Of a stretch of 64,000 bases of DNA, positions 48,541 through 60,015 are shown in pieces. Location: NCBI GenBank assembly GCA_022432975.1, contig CM039510.1, positions 35,503,468-35,567,467 of the forward strand. The letters are read 5' to 3'. A model generated the notes under the pieces. That model was given only the letters and a program-made list of their open reading frames with translations, had not been told where the DNA came from and searched no databases. The translations under genes and the position numbers were made by a program. Source of the DNA: Begonia masoniana (lineage: Eukaryota > Streptophyta > Magnoliopsida > Cucurbitales > Begoniaceae). Numbering within the stretch: the stretch's first letter is position 1; every line of letters begins with the position of its first letter.

Positions 48541-51046
48541 TGTAACGCCCCGAAAACCCACCGGGTTCCCGGTGCGCTCAGGGACTACTCTGGTCTAAAC
48601 GACTCCCTCTTTAGTACTATCTCATCCACTTAAATTGATTTCCTTAATCCACTATATACTCCTAATCCCATTTATTAGGCACCACGGCGTCCTCCCTAAA
48701 AATTTCAGCAGAGTGACGCCTTAAAATGGCACCTCCAAAATGCTAAGTACTTGCATAACACCAATCCAGAATATCTCAATCCATCCAACCAACCTACGAA
48801 ACCTCCAAACAATCATCATAAAATAATGAAAATGCTATCGACCAAAATGAAAAAAGTCCACAGTATAGGGTGACATATCACCATGAACCATGACTACATA
48901 CAACTAATAATCAATGTCCCAAAACAAACAAAAGAAATCCTAATCCCAATCATCACTTTGTCACGGCTCCATGGGTCGGGTTGCCTTAACACTGCCATCA
49001 GCCGGGGCCCTGGTCGCACAACACGACCCACGCATCTACTCCTAAGTAGGCTCTCGATACTCACCCTCGTCCTGTACGGTACCTACACCACAGAACACAC
49101 GGTAAGCTCAAGGCTTATTACATAGAGTGCTGAAAGTAAATATGAAGTATGAAAATAAGTTATGCAAACCTAACACATGTACGTCTCTACACACGTTGTC
49201 ATCACCTCACCGCATCACATCTCACTGAGGTTTGGAATGTAACCGCACCGAGCAGTCAGTCCGTACACTGCACTGTTTACCAGCACGTCACCGCTGTCCC
49301 GATTCCTCCAGGAATGGGGTCCATAAGTCACACCCAAAACCTCTTGTCCTGACTCGAAATGTAACCGCCAGAGATAGTCAGACGATACACTGCACTGCCA
49401 TCGGCACGTCGCCACCGCTCCAGCTCGTCCCAGAAGCGGGGCCCACAGGTCACATTCCAGCCACTGTCTCGACTCGAAATGTAACCGCTAGAGACAGTCG
49501 GAAGATACATCGCACTGCCATTAGCATGTCGCCACCGCTTCAACTCGTTCCTGAAGCGGGGCCCATAGGTCACATTCCAGCCACTGTCTCAACTCGAAGT
49601 GCAACCGCCCGGGAAAGTCAGCCAATACACCGCACTACCACCAGCACGTCGCCACCGCTCCAGCTCGTCCTGGAAGCAGGACCCACAGTCACACTCCAGC
49701 CCACTGTCGCTTGTCTACACCGTATCTCACATCCACTACTCTCCCTCCGTGCTTAAAAACAGGCTTAGAACATTTTGCGTAGCTTTTAAAACATGATGCA
49801 TATTGACCATAACCAATTAACTACGACTCCACATGCGCATCTCATCACAAACGTACCTACGACCCACAACATGCACAAGACTCACAACATACATACAACT
49901 GTTGTGTAGGCCCTTCTGGGCGACTCTCAAGCATTTACAACCACACTACTACTTACCTAGCGTCCTAGCTCCTTCGGGTTTGGCACGTAACGCCACCTAC
50001 GGCTTCACCTAGCATAATTAAAAATTCTCGTTAGTACTTAGGCTTAAACTCGCCAATTCAACCTAAAACTAATGTTTCTAACTTGACCCGACTCATACCC
50101 AACTAAACGGGTCACTAATTTGGTTCGGTTAAAAATCGACCCAAAACTTCGAACGTGCATAACGTTTTCTACGCTTATCGGAACGACTTGATTTCAGCGG
50201 CCACGTACTCCCCTAACAACCTAGTTTAACATACTAAGAGAGAATTTAAAACGATTGATCCTAGCTAGGCCAAAAACCCCTAAAATCAGAATCGGTTTTT
50301 AAAGCTAAAATGTCCAAAATTTCCACTTCAACCCGATTCCACCAATTTCTTCACCAATCGGCCACACTAACATCCCACTAACATAATCTAACAAAACAAT
50401 CGAAGTTTCAGACCAAAAACCCAAGGCTCAAAAACTGGGTTCTCGAATTTTTAGCCAAATCCGAGCTTCATATTGCTCAGCGATCCTTGCCGGCAATAAG
50501 CTCGGCAATCTGACGCCGAGAGCAGCCAAAAATGGCCGGTGATCAGAGCTCAAGCCAGCTCGCCACCCACGGCCTCAAATAGAACCAAAATAGGGAAAAA
50601 ATTGAGCCTTACCAGTCAGTTTGTGCGTGGAGACAGCCAAAAATGTTAGCCCTTGGTTCACAACCGTCGCCTGACCGAAAAACGTCAGAATTCGTCAGCG
50701 ATTTGCTCGGCGATTGTCGCCCTTCTCTCCTTCCGTCTCTGCTCTGTTCTTTGCCCGCGGGGGAACAACTGAATGGCTTCGAGCCATTTAGTTGTTTTAA
50801 AGAAAATACCAATATTTTTTTAAAAAAAAATATATAAAAATAACAATAGTAATTGTTGCCTACCCTTTCGCCCCTTCGAAATCCCGTCAAAATTTCATTC
50901 TCCGTTTGTCAATTTCCCCTAAATTGATTCTCATTCCACGCTTGGTTTAAACCCTCTCCATCGGCACTCCCGAGGGATCCGACAACTAACCGAATAATTG
51001 ACACAAAATAAATAAATCAAATTATCCCGAAAACCTGGGTATTACA
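48541..51046 (-). repeat. Complete 5' LTR of TekB
   Basis: 2506 bp, from TGTAACGCCC at 48541 to GGTATTACA at 51046, read on the minus strand. A short stem (CACCGGG/CCCGGTG) is near 48561. Splice-like sites in element order: donor CTG|GTAAGG near 50612, acceptor CTAG near 50011, donor CTAG|GTAAGT near 49956, acceptor GTAG near 49083. The middle exon is about 53 nt. The five bases beyond the LTR are AAAAT; the matching target copy is lost with the other LTR end. Confidence 0.93.
49232..49700. repeat. 120-bp tandem repeat in TekB LTR
   Basis: Between three and four diverged copies with a period of 120 bp, marked by GACTCGAAATGTAACCGC at 49351 and 49471 and its variant at 49591. It lies in the second intron-like part of the LTR. 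The truncated LTR at 14606 begins inside the last unit. Confidence 0.9.
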
Positions 51047-52069
51047 AAAATGTAAGTTAAAAGTAGAGTTAGGATTATTTGAGTCCAAGGGTTCCTTCCT
51101 TTTGAGTCATGACTTCATTTGGTCCTTTATATTGTTTACGGAGACTCGCATGTTGACGTCAAAGAGGGTGGAGGTGGTGTTGTCATCTGATGTTTCATAT
51201 TGAGGGTTGGTCCTTTCTCTTCTATATTTGACACATTCCTCTTCCATTTTAGATAGACATTTGAAGTAGGTCACCTATTTTTTTTGGAGAGGTTTTGATG
51301 CTTTAGGTGCAAGGGCTAAAGATTTACTAAACATTCTTTATTGTCGATTACTAGTATTGTTGTTTTTGGAATATGGTCACTCTCTAATCCCCTCCTTTCA
51401 TTCTCGCTTTCAGTAGTCATTTGAAAAACTTTATATAGATATCAATATCGATTTATCCTTAACATAGATTGCTAATAGTCTCCATGTACTACGAGACCAT
51501 ATATTAAAAGGAACATCTGATATGATAATTCATCCCTTCTTGAACATTTCATTCATGTCCTCAATAATAATACCTTCATGTCATGCTACAAATGCTAGTT
51601 TAGGAATTTTTTGTGCCAGAAAACTTTCACTCTAAAAGTTTCTCTTTTCCTTTCTTGTGCTATAGAATATCACTGTCATATCAAAACAAAATAAAACAAT
51701 TGACATGTTTGATTTTGTGAATTTTGGTAAAGCTCCCTTAATGCCTTCCCAACTACCAGCCACGTGTTTTCATGTCCAAACCAAGACATTCTTTGCCTCT
51801 GCAATCTATAGTTCTTCTTTGTTGTAATTAATATTGTTGTTTAAAATGGTTGAAGGTGAAACCTATAGTTTTTTATTCTTTTCCTTCTCTCTAGTCTTTT
51901 CAGTAAATTTGTTGCATCTCCCATACGACAGTATAACCTTGCTCACTATTAGCAAGAGTAGATGGATTTACTAATGTGATTCCTAAAGGTCGGAAACACA
52001 AACTCAATACCGCTCGATAGAAATGAGAAACTTGGCCGCACCGGGGTAATCTTTGAACAAAAATAACTT
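51047..52069. other. Unrecognised DNA between TekB and GypX
   Basis: About 1 kb without a convincing ORF on either strand. It may be decayed interior of GypX, since GypX pol reads toward it, but I could not recognise any motif. No LTR ends, RNA genes or tandem repeats are apparent. Confidence 0.5.
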
Positions 52070-52788
52070 CTATAGGAACTTTGCTTCTTCCTGATTCATC
52101 CTATAGGAGGGACCGTTTGGTAGTACAACCCTCGGTTGTAAATCAATTTAATGCTCAATATTCCTAAAGGGTGGTAATCCTTGTGGAAGTTCCTCTGTAA
52201 ATATATCTTGGTATTGTTCCAAGAGTGCTCGGATCTCCATTGGAATTTCATCTAACTCCTCCATCATTTCATGAAACATCATTAAGATTATAGGCCCACC
52301 ATTTAGAAGAGACTTCTTTAACTCTTTCTTGGACAAGGAAAGAGTGGACATTGGTCTTCCTTCCTTCCTCAACTCATCATCTAGAGCCACTTGATCCAGT
52401 TTGAGAGAGGCCAATTTGATCATTTTCTCTCGAAACTTGAAGGAATAATAGTTGGAGTAGCCATCATGAGACACCTTCCAATCATATTGCCATGACCTCC
52501 ACAATAAAAGGTGAGTAGCACTCATCAACACAACATCACAAAGGACCTTGTCCTTATACCCTCTATTTGAGAACTCTATGCTCACTTTTTCTTAGAGACT
52601 TTGATATCTTCTTGATCATTCAACAATCTCAATTTGTAGGGGCTTGGATGTAGAGTAGTCTCTAACCCTAACTTTTCCACCAGGTCACGAGAAGCAATAT
52701 TAATACAACTCTCTCCATCAATGATGAGAGAAGATACTTTCTCCTTGATCAAGCATCGATTATGGAAGATGTTCTCCATTTGACAATC
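52070..52788 (-). pseudogene. pol: GypX pol fragment: protease to start of reverse transcriptase
   Basis: Two overlapping frames from another gypsy lineage. 52779-52582 has a retropepsin-like region (SLIIDGESCINIASRDLVEKLGL split over its motif, with IDGES at the catalytic site). After a frameshift near 52583, 52585-52148 continues (KDKVLCDVV; LLLWRSWQYDWKVSHDGYSN) into GLPPFRNIEH, the usual lead-in to reverse transcriptase. Traces of that domain continue to about 52070 beyond a stop. The 5' side is cut by the TekC LTR at 52789. It differs clearly from the Tekay-type polyproteins here and is the oldest layer in this part. Confidence 0.8.
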
Positions 52789-54923
52789 TGTGAAGACCCT
52801 TAAAACTATTCCTAATTTTTTTTCTGTATTATTATTTTTTTAATAACTTTTTAGAAAACCCTTTCGTTAAATTGATAAGTCAAAGTATAAATTGTTGAAA
52901 CATATTTAAAAATCAATTAAATAAAATCATTAAAACAGAAGAGGAATCGGCCCAGCAGAACAAAGAGCAAAAAGGGCCCAAGCCCAAAATTTTCCTATTC
53001 ACATCCGCCGTTCACTTCTGCTAAGCTACATCCACCGCCACCGCTCAACTCACATCCACCACTCACTCACAAAACACATCCACTGGTGACTCACAAAACA
53101 CCTCCATCGATCACTCACAAAACGCATCCACCGGTGACGTCACAAAACACCTCCACCGATCACTCACAAAACGCATCCACCGGTGACGTCACAAAACACC
53201 TCCACCGATCACTCACAAAACACATCTACCGGTGACGTCAGCCGGATGAGTTATTCACCCATCATCCACCGGTCAACAGTAACCGAACACATCTGCCGGT
53301 TGACTTTGACAAACACTTATACAGACTCCTGCCGATCACAAAACGACAGAATCTATTGCCTAGATACATACGCCGCTCAACAGTAACCGAACCTTTAACC
53401 GAAACCCATACAATTTCCCCCTGTACTTACACACCATTCACTCAGAACTTCCAAGAACATTCTCCATTTTCAGAAACATCAAAATGAACATTATATACAT
53501 ATATATTCACGAACTTTCCAACATACACATCCAAATATGTTTCTAACTACACAAATTATAAAAAACACTACAAAATACTATCAATATCTATCCAGATCCA
53601 AGCATCCTAAAATGATTAACTGTACCATTTTCCTATCTTTCTATCCATCAATTTCCCAAAACACATACTTACGTCCCCATGGGTCAAAATAAGCACCGAC
53701 TGTGCCAGCACACTCCCGCGAACATTCTTCTTCAAGCTACTTAAACTTCGGGCGGAGGAACGTCGTCCTCACCTATATCGAAGTCACCTACACCATAGAA
53801 ATAAAATGTGAGCTAGAGGCTCAGTAAATCTACGTGAATGCACATGAATGCCATGCATGTACAGTTCATAAATCATGCTTCCTACCTTTTCGCTATTCAT
53901 TTCATTTCACTTTATGTCACTGGGGCTTCACTCTCGCTAGATAGGAGCGGCAAATCCGATGATTGGATAGCCCCTCGTATCTAACCGGGGGGAAAACATG
54001 TTTCATCCGACAGACATGTCTGAACCACCGCCACCGACGTGACCATCATTACATTCAATTACCTTTTCGTTATTCCTTTCCGTTTATGTAAAAACATGCA
54101 TGGAAATTCTTTTTTCATGCTTTTTCATAAAACATGATGCGTGCATGTATACAATGACATGACGAAAACAAAGCATGCAAACAATAAACTTATACATTCA
54201 ACAATCTAACTAAATTAACTACCCAACCTAATTACCCAACACAGCGAGCATCTCCAATTCCTCGATCAACATAGTCTTATGGTGTAGGCCAATCGGCCAA
54301 ACGAGTCACAGAGACTTACCTCGTGTCTGTTGCAACTCAAACTCCGTCCACGAACGTTGTTCACCTAAGGCAATTCACAACAACCTTCATTAATTCAACT
54401 CATTCGCACCAACGAGCATAAATGCGTCCATTTGAGCCATAATGACGGCAACTCTATCAATCTCAAATCCTATTTCACGTTTCTAACAAATAAACCCTAA
54501 TCCGTATAACCTTAGAAATTGAAATCTAAAGCTCCAAAACTATAGATTCGTACCTAGAGTCGGGTTTGGAGGAGAAAACATGAAGAAACTTAAAAAATCG
54601 GAGGACGAATCGCCGAGAGGAGAGGAGAGAAAATGAAGGTTTCGTTGGAGTGCTGAGCAAGGAAGGATTTTGGGGTTTTTAATAGAAATTTGGCTTGGAA
54701 AATTACTTATTTACCCCTCCATTTGATTTCTATTTGTTTCTCCACTTATCTCGTTATTTGACTAACTATTCGCTGTCCCCAAATTTTCTTATTTCACCAT
54801 AAATTTTAATTTATTATTTAGGTTCCAATAAAACTTTCCGTTTGCAACGGACTTAATTTGACATATTTACAAAAATGCCATTATTTAATGGAATTATAAA
54901 ATCCCATAAAACTGGGTGTTACA
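52789..54923 (-). repeat. 3' LTR of TekC
   Basis: 2135 bp, from TGTGAAGACC at 52789 to GGGTGTTACA at 54923, with a purine tract (AATTAAGGTGGATGGAG, minus) on the inner side. It is inserted in GypX pol; the left five bases are CAATC. Splice-like sites in element order: donor CTAG|GTACGA near 54553, acceptor TTAG near 54364, donor CGAG|GTAAGT near 54319, acceptor GTAG near 53788. Several short stems lie between the last two, such as ACATGT/ACATGT near 53996-54020. Confidence 0.9.
53060..53245. repeat. About 49-bp repeats with TGACGTCA in TekC LTR
   Basis: Three to four diverged units containing CATCCACCGGTGACGTCAC and CACCTCCACCGATCACTCAC, near the 3' end of the LTR in element orientation. A related CTACCGGTGACGTCAGCCGG lies at about 53226-53245. 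Confidence 0.88.
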
Positions 54924-54964
54924 CTCCATCCACCTTAATTAAAATTTTATTCTCAAAATTTGGC

Positions 54965-56698
54965 TATACAAACAGTTCAGGATACATTGATATCATATCC
55001 TGCTGCCTCTCCCAAGTAGCCTCCTCAACATCATGATTCCACCATAAAACTTTTACTAGTGGGATCTCCTTATTGCGCAATACCTAGATAGAGGACCTTA
55101 GAATTCGTACCGGCTTTTCCTCGTAGGTTAGCGTTGGTTGTACTTCGATCTCTCTTGTTTCAACGACGTGTGATGGATCACGCACGCATTTTCTGAGCAT
55201 GGAAACGTGGAACACATCGTGAATACCTTCCATGGATGCCGGAAGCTGTAACCTGTACGCCATAGTCCCGATCCTCTTCAAAATAGGAAAAGGGCCCACA
55301 TATCGAGGGTTCAACTTGCCTCTTCTTCCGAACCGCATAACGCCCTTAAACGGAGAAATCTTTAAATATACTTCGTCACCCTCCTTGAATTGGAATTCCC
55401 TCCGTCTAGTGTCAGCATAACTCTTTTGGCGGCTCTGTGCTATCTCCATATGTTGTCTGATAACAACGATCTTCTCCGATGTTTGCCGTAAAATATCTGG
55501 GCCAATTATACTAGCCTCGCCGGCCTCATCCCATGATAATGGAGACCTACACTTTTGACCATACAATGCTTCATACGGAGCCATGCCAATCATAGCCTGG
55601 AAGCTGTTGTTGTACGAGAACTCAATCAAGGGCAAATATCAGTTCCACGAGCCCTGAAACTCTAGCACGCAAGCCCTAAGCATATCCTCAAGGATTTTAT
55701 TTGTTCTTTCTGTCTGTCCATCAGTTTGAGGATGGAACGCCGTGCTAAAATGCAACTGAGTCTCCATGGCCTTATGTAAACTCTTCCAGAACTTTGAAGT
55801 AAACCTGGTATCTCTATCAGAGACAATCGAAATAAGCACTCCGTGTAATCTGACAATCTCCTGCACATACAGCTCGGCGAGCTGATTCATAGAATAAGTC
55901 TTCTTCACTGATAGAAAGTGGGCCGTCTTTGTCAAACGATCCACTTTTACCCAGATGCCAACGTGCCTTTTTGTCGTTCTTGGGAGTCCAACAATGAAAT
56001 CCATAGAGATTTGCTCCCATTTCCACTCCGGAATCGGCAGTGGTTATAAGGTTCCAGCTGGCCTTTGGTGTTCTGCCTTCACCTGTTGGCAAACCAGGCA
56101 GGTTTCCACATACCTGACAATCTCTCTCTTCATGTTCGGCCACAAGAAATGTTGTCTCAGGTCTCTGTACATTTTTGTGCTTCCTGGATGCACTTAGTAT
56201 GCCGAGGAGTGTGCCTCGGTTAACATCTCTCTCTTTAGTTCATCATCGCTAGGCACGTACCACCTGTGCCTAAATTTCAATACTCCTTCACCTGTCAGTT
56301 TTAAATCAGACGAACCTTCAGATGTCATGCTCATTCGATGCTTTTCACACTCCAAATCCTTTTGTTGAGCTTCTCGTATTCTGTCCAAAATCGTCGGTCT
56401 AAGAGAAATGTTGGTGAGCATGCTGGACAATTCTGCCACAATCTCCACATCAAATTTTTGAATCTCAGACCTCAACGTCACAGACATCACTGTAAGCGAA
56501 GGCTGACTCGCAGTAGGCATCCTGCTCAAAGCATCAGCGACTTTATTTGCCTTCCTCGGATGGTATTTAATTTCGAAGTCATAATCTTTAACTAACTCCA
56601 ACCACCTTCTCTGTCGCATATTAAGTTCTTTCTGCGTAAACAAGTACTTTAAGCTTTTGTGATCAGAGAACACCTCACACTGTTGCCCATACAGATAG
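54965..56698 (-). pseudogene. pol: TekC pol, C-terminal part: RNase H end, integrase, chromodomain
   Basis: Minus-strand chromovirus pol close to TekA-3. From 56698: RNase H ([38 protein letters not shown]), the integrase zinc region, the core (MDFIVGLPRTTK; SIVSDRDTRFTSKFW) and the chromodomain (VRILRSSI, continuing past a stop at 55084 to about 54965). In-frame stops lie near 56194, 56046, 55639 and 55084. The upstream half (gag, protease, reverse transcriptase) is absent because TekD was inserted at 56699; it should lie beyond TekD outside the window. Confidence 0.92.
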
Positions 56699-57398
56699 TG
56701 TAGCAACCGGTATTGTCCACCTTATTTAATTAATAACGTCATTTTGTAAGTTTTATTTTTATGGAATTTAGTGAATTTGATTGGTTGGTTAAATAGGTTA
56801 AAGTTGGTTAGCCAAGACATTTGAGTAATTGTGAAGTAATGTTATAAATGGAGGGTTTAGTGAAGGTTTAGCCGCCACTGTTTCTCATTTTCCTTTCTCG
56901 GCATTCTGCTCAGCTAAGCAGAGTTTCTCTCGGCGATTTTCTCTCCCATTTTCTCCAAGCTAGGTGAGTTCTACTTCGATTTCTTACTACATTGTAACTA
57001 TCGATGTTAGAGGGGATTTTAAATGTGAGTTTTGAGAATGCTGTAAATGAGAGTTAGTTCGGGTTTGGGACAAATGAGGAATGCACAATGAACAGAGCTC
57101 CTAAATTAGTTTCCTTAGATTTCTGGATGGTTAGAATGAAGTTTAGTGAAGATTTAATTAATGCTCGATTTATGGTTTTAGGTTTGAGCAAACTCCCGGG
57201 GTAGATTTCAACTAAGATTTTTAGGAGACCAGGTAAGTAGAGTATGTGTGTGCCTTCGGGCCTACATCACAAAACAGTAGGTTTATGCATCTTTGAATGT
57301 TTTCTGTATGTCATGCATCATGTTTTTGGAAAGAATACGAAAATAAATTTACATGTAAGGACATGGTAAGGCATGAACAGATTGTAACAGACCAACTA

Positions 57399-57640
57399 TT
57401 AAGGGAATTCATCCGCCCCTTAACTTATGAAGATGATGTATAACTTATGAAGAGGATGTATAACTTTGGGAAATTGATCCGCTTCCCAATGGAATATAGG
57501 ATCGAGGATGTATAACTTTGGGAAATTGATCCGCTTCCCAATGGAATATTGGATCGAGGATGTATAACTTTGAAAAATTGATCTCCTTCCCAATGGAATA
57601 TAGGATCGAGGATGTATAACTTTGAAAAAATTGATTCCAC
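57399..57640 (+). repeat. Hairpin and 52-bp repeats in TekD LTR
   Basis: Hairpin 1 (57399-57423) is TTAAGGG/CCCTTAA with an 11-nt loop AATTCATCCGC. Hairpins 2 and 3 (57466-57489, 57518-57541) are TTGGGAA/TTCCCAA with loop ATTGATCCGC. These and two further units with damaged stems (about 57570 and 57622) belong to a 52-bp tandem repeat with GGAATATAGGATCGAGGATG between hairpins. Stem and loop types match those in S1. Confidence 0.88.
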
Positions 57641-58149
57641 TCCCAATGGAACCGAGGGATCAGATCAGAGAAAGAATGTGAATGCAACTGTGATGTGAAA
57701 GTAGAAACTGCATGATTAAGATTTATGTTTCAGCGTATCATTTCATTATTGCTCTACTTACTTAGCATTAGGCTAATAGATGAGTTTTGTGATGTAGGTG
57801 AAGAAGCCTCAGAAGGTGTGTTCTCTGAGCATGTTGAGGACTAGGCTGGTTGGGGGAGCACATTCAAGCCTCGACTTGGTGAACTGATGGGGCGGTTTGA
57901 CTAATGTCAGTAGGTGTGAAAGTCTAGTTGACAATGGTTCAGTTTTAGTATGCTGAGAATGTTAATGACAGCAGGAGTTTAATATTTTTAATAATTTTGG
58001 AGCTTTTCTGATTAGGAAAACACGATTTTGTTTTAGTTGTAGATTGTTATTCTAGATTTATAAAGTTGTGGATTTATGTTGTTCTGAATAGCTGCTGTTA
58101 AAATTTACAAATTCTTTTAGTAAGCAGAGTTATCCTTTTGTTTAGAGTG

Positions 58150-58560
58150 TTACTGTTCACCAGTGGATGTTGTCTATCGGTGGATGTAGTCTATCGGTGG
58201 ATGTAGAGTGTTACTGTTCACCGGTGAATGTTGTCTATCAGTGGATGTTGTTTATCAGTGGATGTAGTCTATCGGTGGTTGTAGAGTGTTACTGTTCACC
58301 GGTGGATGTTGTCTATCGGTGGATGTAGTCTATGGGTGAATGTAGAGTGTTACTGTTCATCAGTGGATGTTGTCTATCGGTGGATGTTGTCTATCGGTAG
58401 ATGTGAGTAATAGATTTTGTCTTTTTGTGATCGGTAGATGTGAGTAATAGATTTTGTCGTTTTGTGATCGGTGGATGTGAGCGATAGATGTGGGTAATAA
58501 ATTTTGTCGTTTTGTGATCGGTGGATGCCTTTTGTTTCTGTTTCTATCGCTGGAACTATT
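58150..58560. repeat. Diverged short repeats in TekD LTR
   Basis: Repeats of GTTGTCTATCGGTGGATGTA and GAGTGTTACTGTTCACCGGT, then several copies of AGATTTTGTCGTTTTGTGAT followed by CGGTGGATG or CGGTAGATG. It lies in the last third of the LTR. The second motif also occurs in the Sire-1, S2 and TekC LTRs. Confidence 0.88.
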
Positions 58561-58794
58561 CAGCGGTAGAGGTGTTCTGTTTTTTTTTTTTCTTTCAACC
58601 GATTGACTTTAATATTTTAATTAAATTAATAAATGTTGTTTTGTACGAATGAATTTTTGCTACAAGTTTTAACGTTTTTTTAAGGGTCAAACTTTGACCG
58701 TTGAGTGAAATTTTGAAATTTTCTCAAAATTTCATAGTGTGGTTCAGTATTATGAGTAGCGAACCAGGTTTATATAATTCGGGGCGTTACAGTG

Positions 58795-58806
58795 TGGTAT
58801 CAGAGA
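58795..58806 (+). promoter_or_regulatory. Primer-binding site, TekD
   Basis: TGGTATCAGAGA, one base off the initiator-methionine-tRNA consensus, three bases after the LTR end. Confidence 0.9.
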
Positions 58807-58946
58807 CATTTTGTTAAACCATTCAAAAGATTACTCATCAGTGCCGACCGTCGCATGGAAGTACTCGAACAACTGTAAGTGTTTATGTTAACCTTAGTTA
58901 TTAGATATTTATGAGAGTAATTAACCTTGTCAAGGAATATAGCATA

Positions 58947-60015
58947 ATGGTTAGACGACCAGGAAGACCAAGAGTACCGAGAGAGATGCCAAACTTGAGA
59001 ACTGAGGAGGATCCTAGTGTGATTAGGCAGCTGACAGATTTGGTGCGCGAGCAGACAGATTTGGTGCGTCAGCAGTCCGATCAGTTAGGAGTACTGCTGA
59101 ACCGAAAAGTACAAGGAAGTGCCAATTCGGGTTCCAGCAATGAGCATTCGGGAGACAGATTCTGGAGGCTACAGCCACCCACATTTGATGGAAAGTCATC
59201 CAATCCGATTGTTGCTGGGGAGTGGCTCAGGAAGATTGAGAGTATGTTCAGGTGTGCCTACGTTGGTGAAGGAGACAAAGTCACTCTGGCAACGTTCCAT
59301 TTGGCTGGGGACGCTCAACTTTGGTGGGAAACAATAGAGACCACCACTGATGTTCTGGCTATGTCTTGGTCACACTTCAAGGAGATTTTCTATAAGAAAT
59401 ATTTTAACAGCACCATCCAGACTGCAAAGAAGGTGGAGTTTCTGAACTTGAAGCAGACAAGGTCTGTGGCTGAGTACAGTAGGCAATTCGAGATCCTGTC
59501 TAGGTTTGCTAGACATTTTATTCACAAGATTGAGGATAAGGTGTTTCAATTTATACATGGACTGAAGCCAGAAATTTACAGAGGAGTCAAATTTTATGGT
59601 ATTAAAGGGTTGTCATTCATTGAAGTTGTGTCCACAGCGTTGGATGTGGAAGAAGCTGAAATGAAGTGTACTGGATCAAAGGAAGCTCCACGAAAGTTCA
59701 TCTAGCCCCACCAGCAGAGAGGAATGAAGAGGCCCAGTGAAGGCCAGAGTAACCAAAGGAACAGGAAGGAAGGTACAAGATACCAGGAAGTTTCCCCAGT
59801 GCCCGAAATGTTTGAAGAGTCACCTGGGCGAGTGTAGATTTGGGACGGGAAAGTGTTTCAAATGTGAGGAGGTTGGACACACATACAGAGATTGCCCGAA
59901 GCCTAGAGTCACCCGATGCTTCAACTGTAACAAAGTCGGCCATATCAACAGGGACTGCCCAGCCTTAAATAATGACCTTGCTAAGTTGAAACCGAGGATA
60001 TTCTCCATGAAGTAG
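58947..60015 (+). pseudogene. gag: Broken gag of TekD
   Basis: The ATG at 58947 begins MVRRPGRPRVPRE; an earlier in-frame ATG at 58911 is less likely. QLTDLVREQTDLVRQQ is a repeated, coiled-coil-like segment. The capsid core has LWWETIETTTDV. A TAG at 59703-59705 and a frameshift between about 59720 and 59780 break it. The C-terminus has CPKCLKSHLGEC and two CCHC knuckles (CFKCEEVGHTYRDC, CFNCNKVGHINRDC). A TAG at 60013-60015 separates it from the protease in the same frame. The product would have been the particle protein and RNA binder. Confidence 0.92.

Larger units (their letters stand above)
56699..58791 (+). repeat. 5' LTR of TekD
   Basis: 2093 bp, from TGTAGCAACC to GGGCGTTACA. Splice-like sites: donor CTAG|GTGAGT at 56963/56964, acceptor TTAG at 57180-57181, donor CCAG|GTAAGT at 57232/57233, acceptor GTAG at 57796-57797. 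The middle exon is 51 nt. A hairpin array lies at 57399-57541 and a repeat block at 58150-58560. The LTR resembles S1 in layout and in the hairpins. Confidence 0.93.

Noticed and set aside
51047..52069. Possible host gene remnant
   Set aside because: No frame, splice signals or motif could be supported on either strand.
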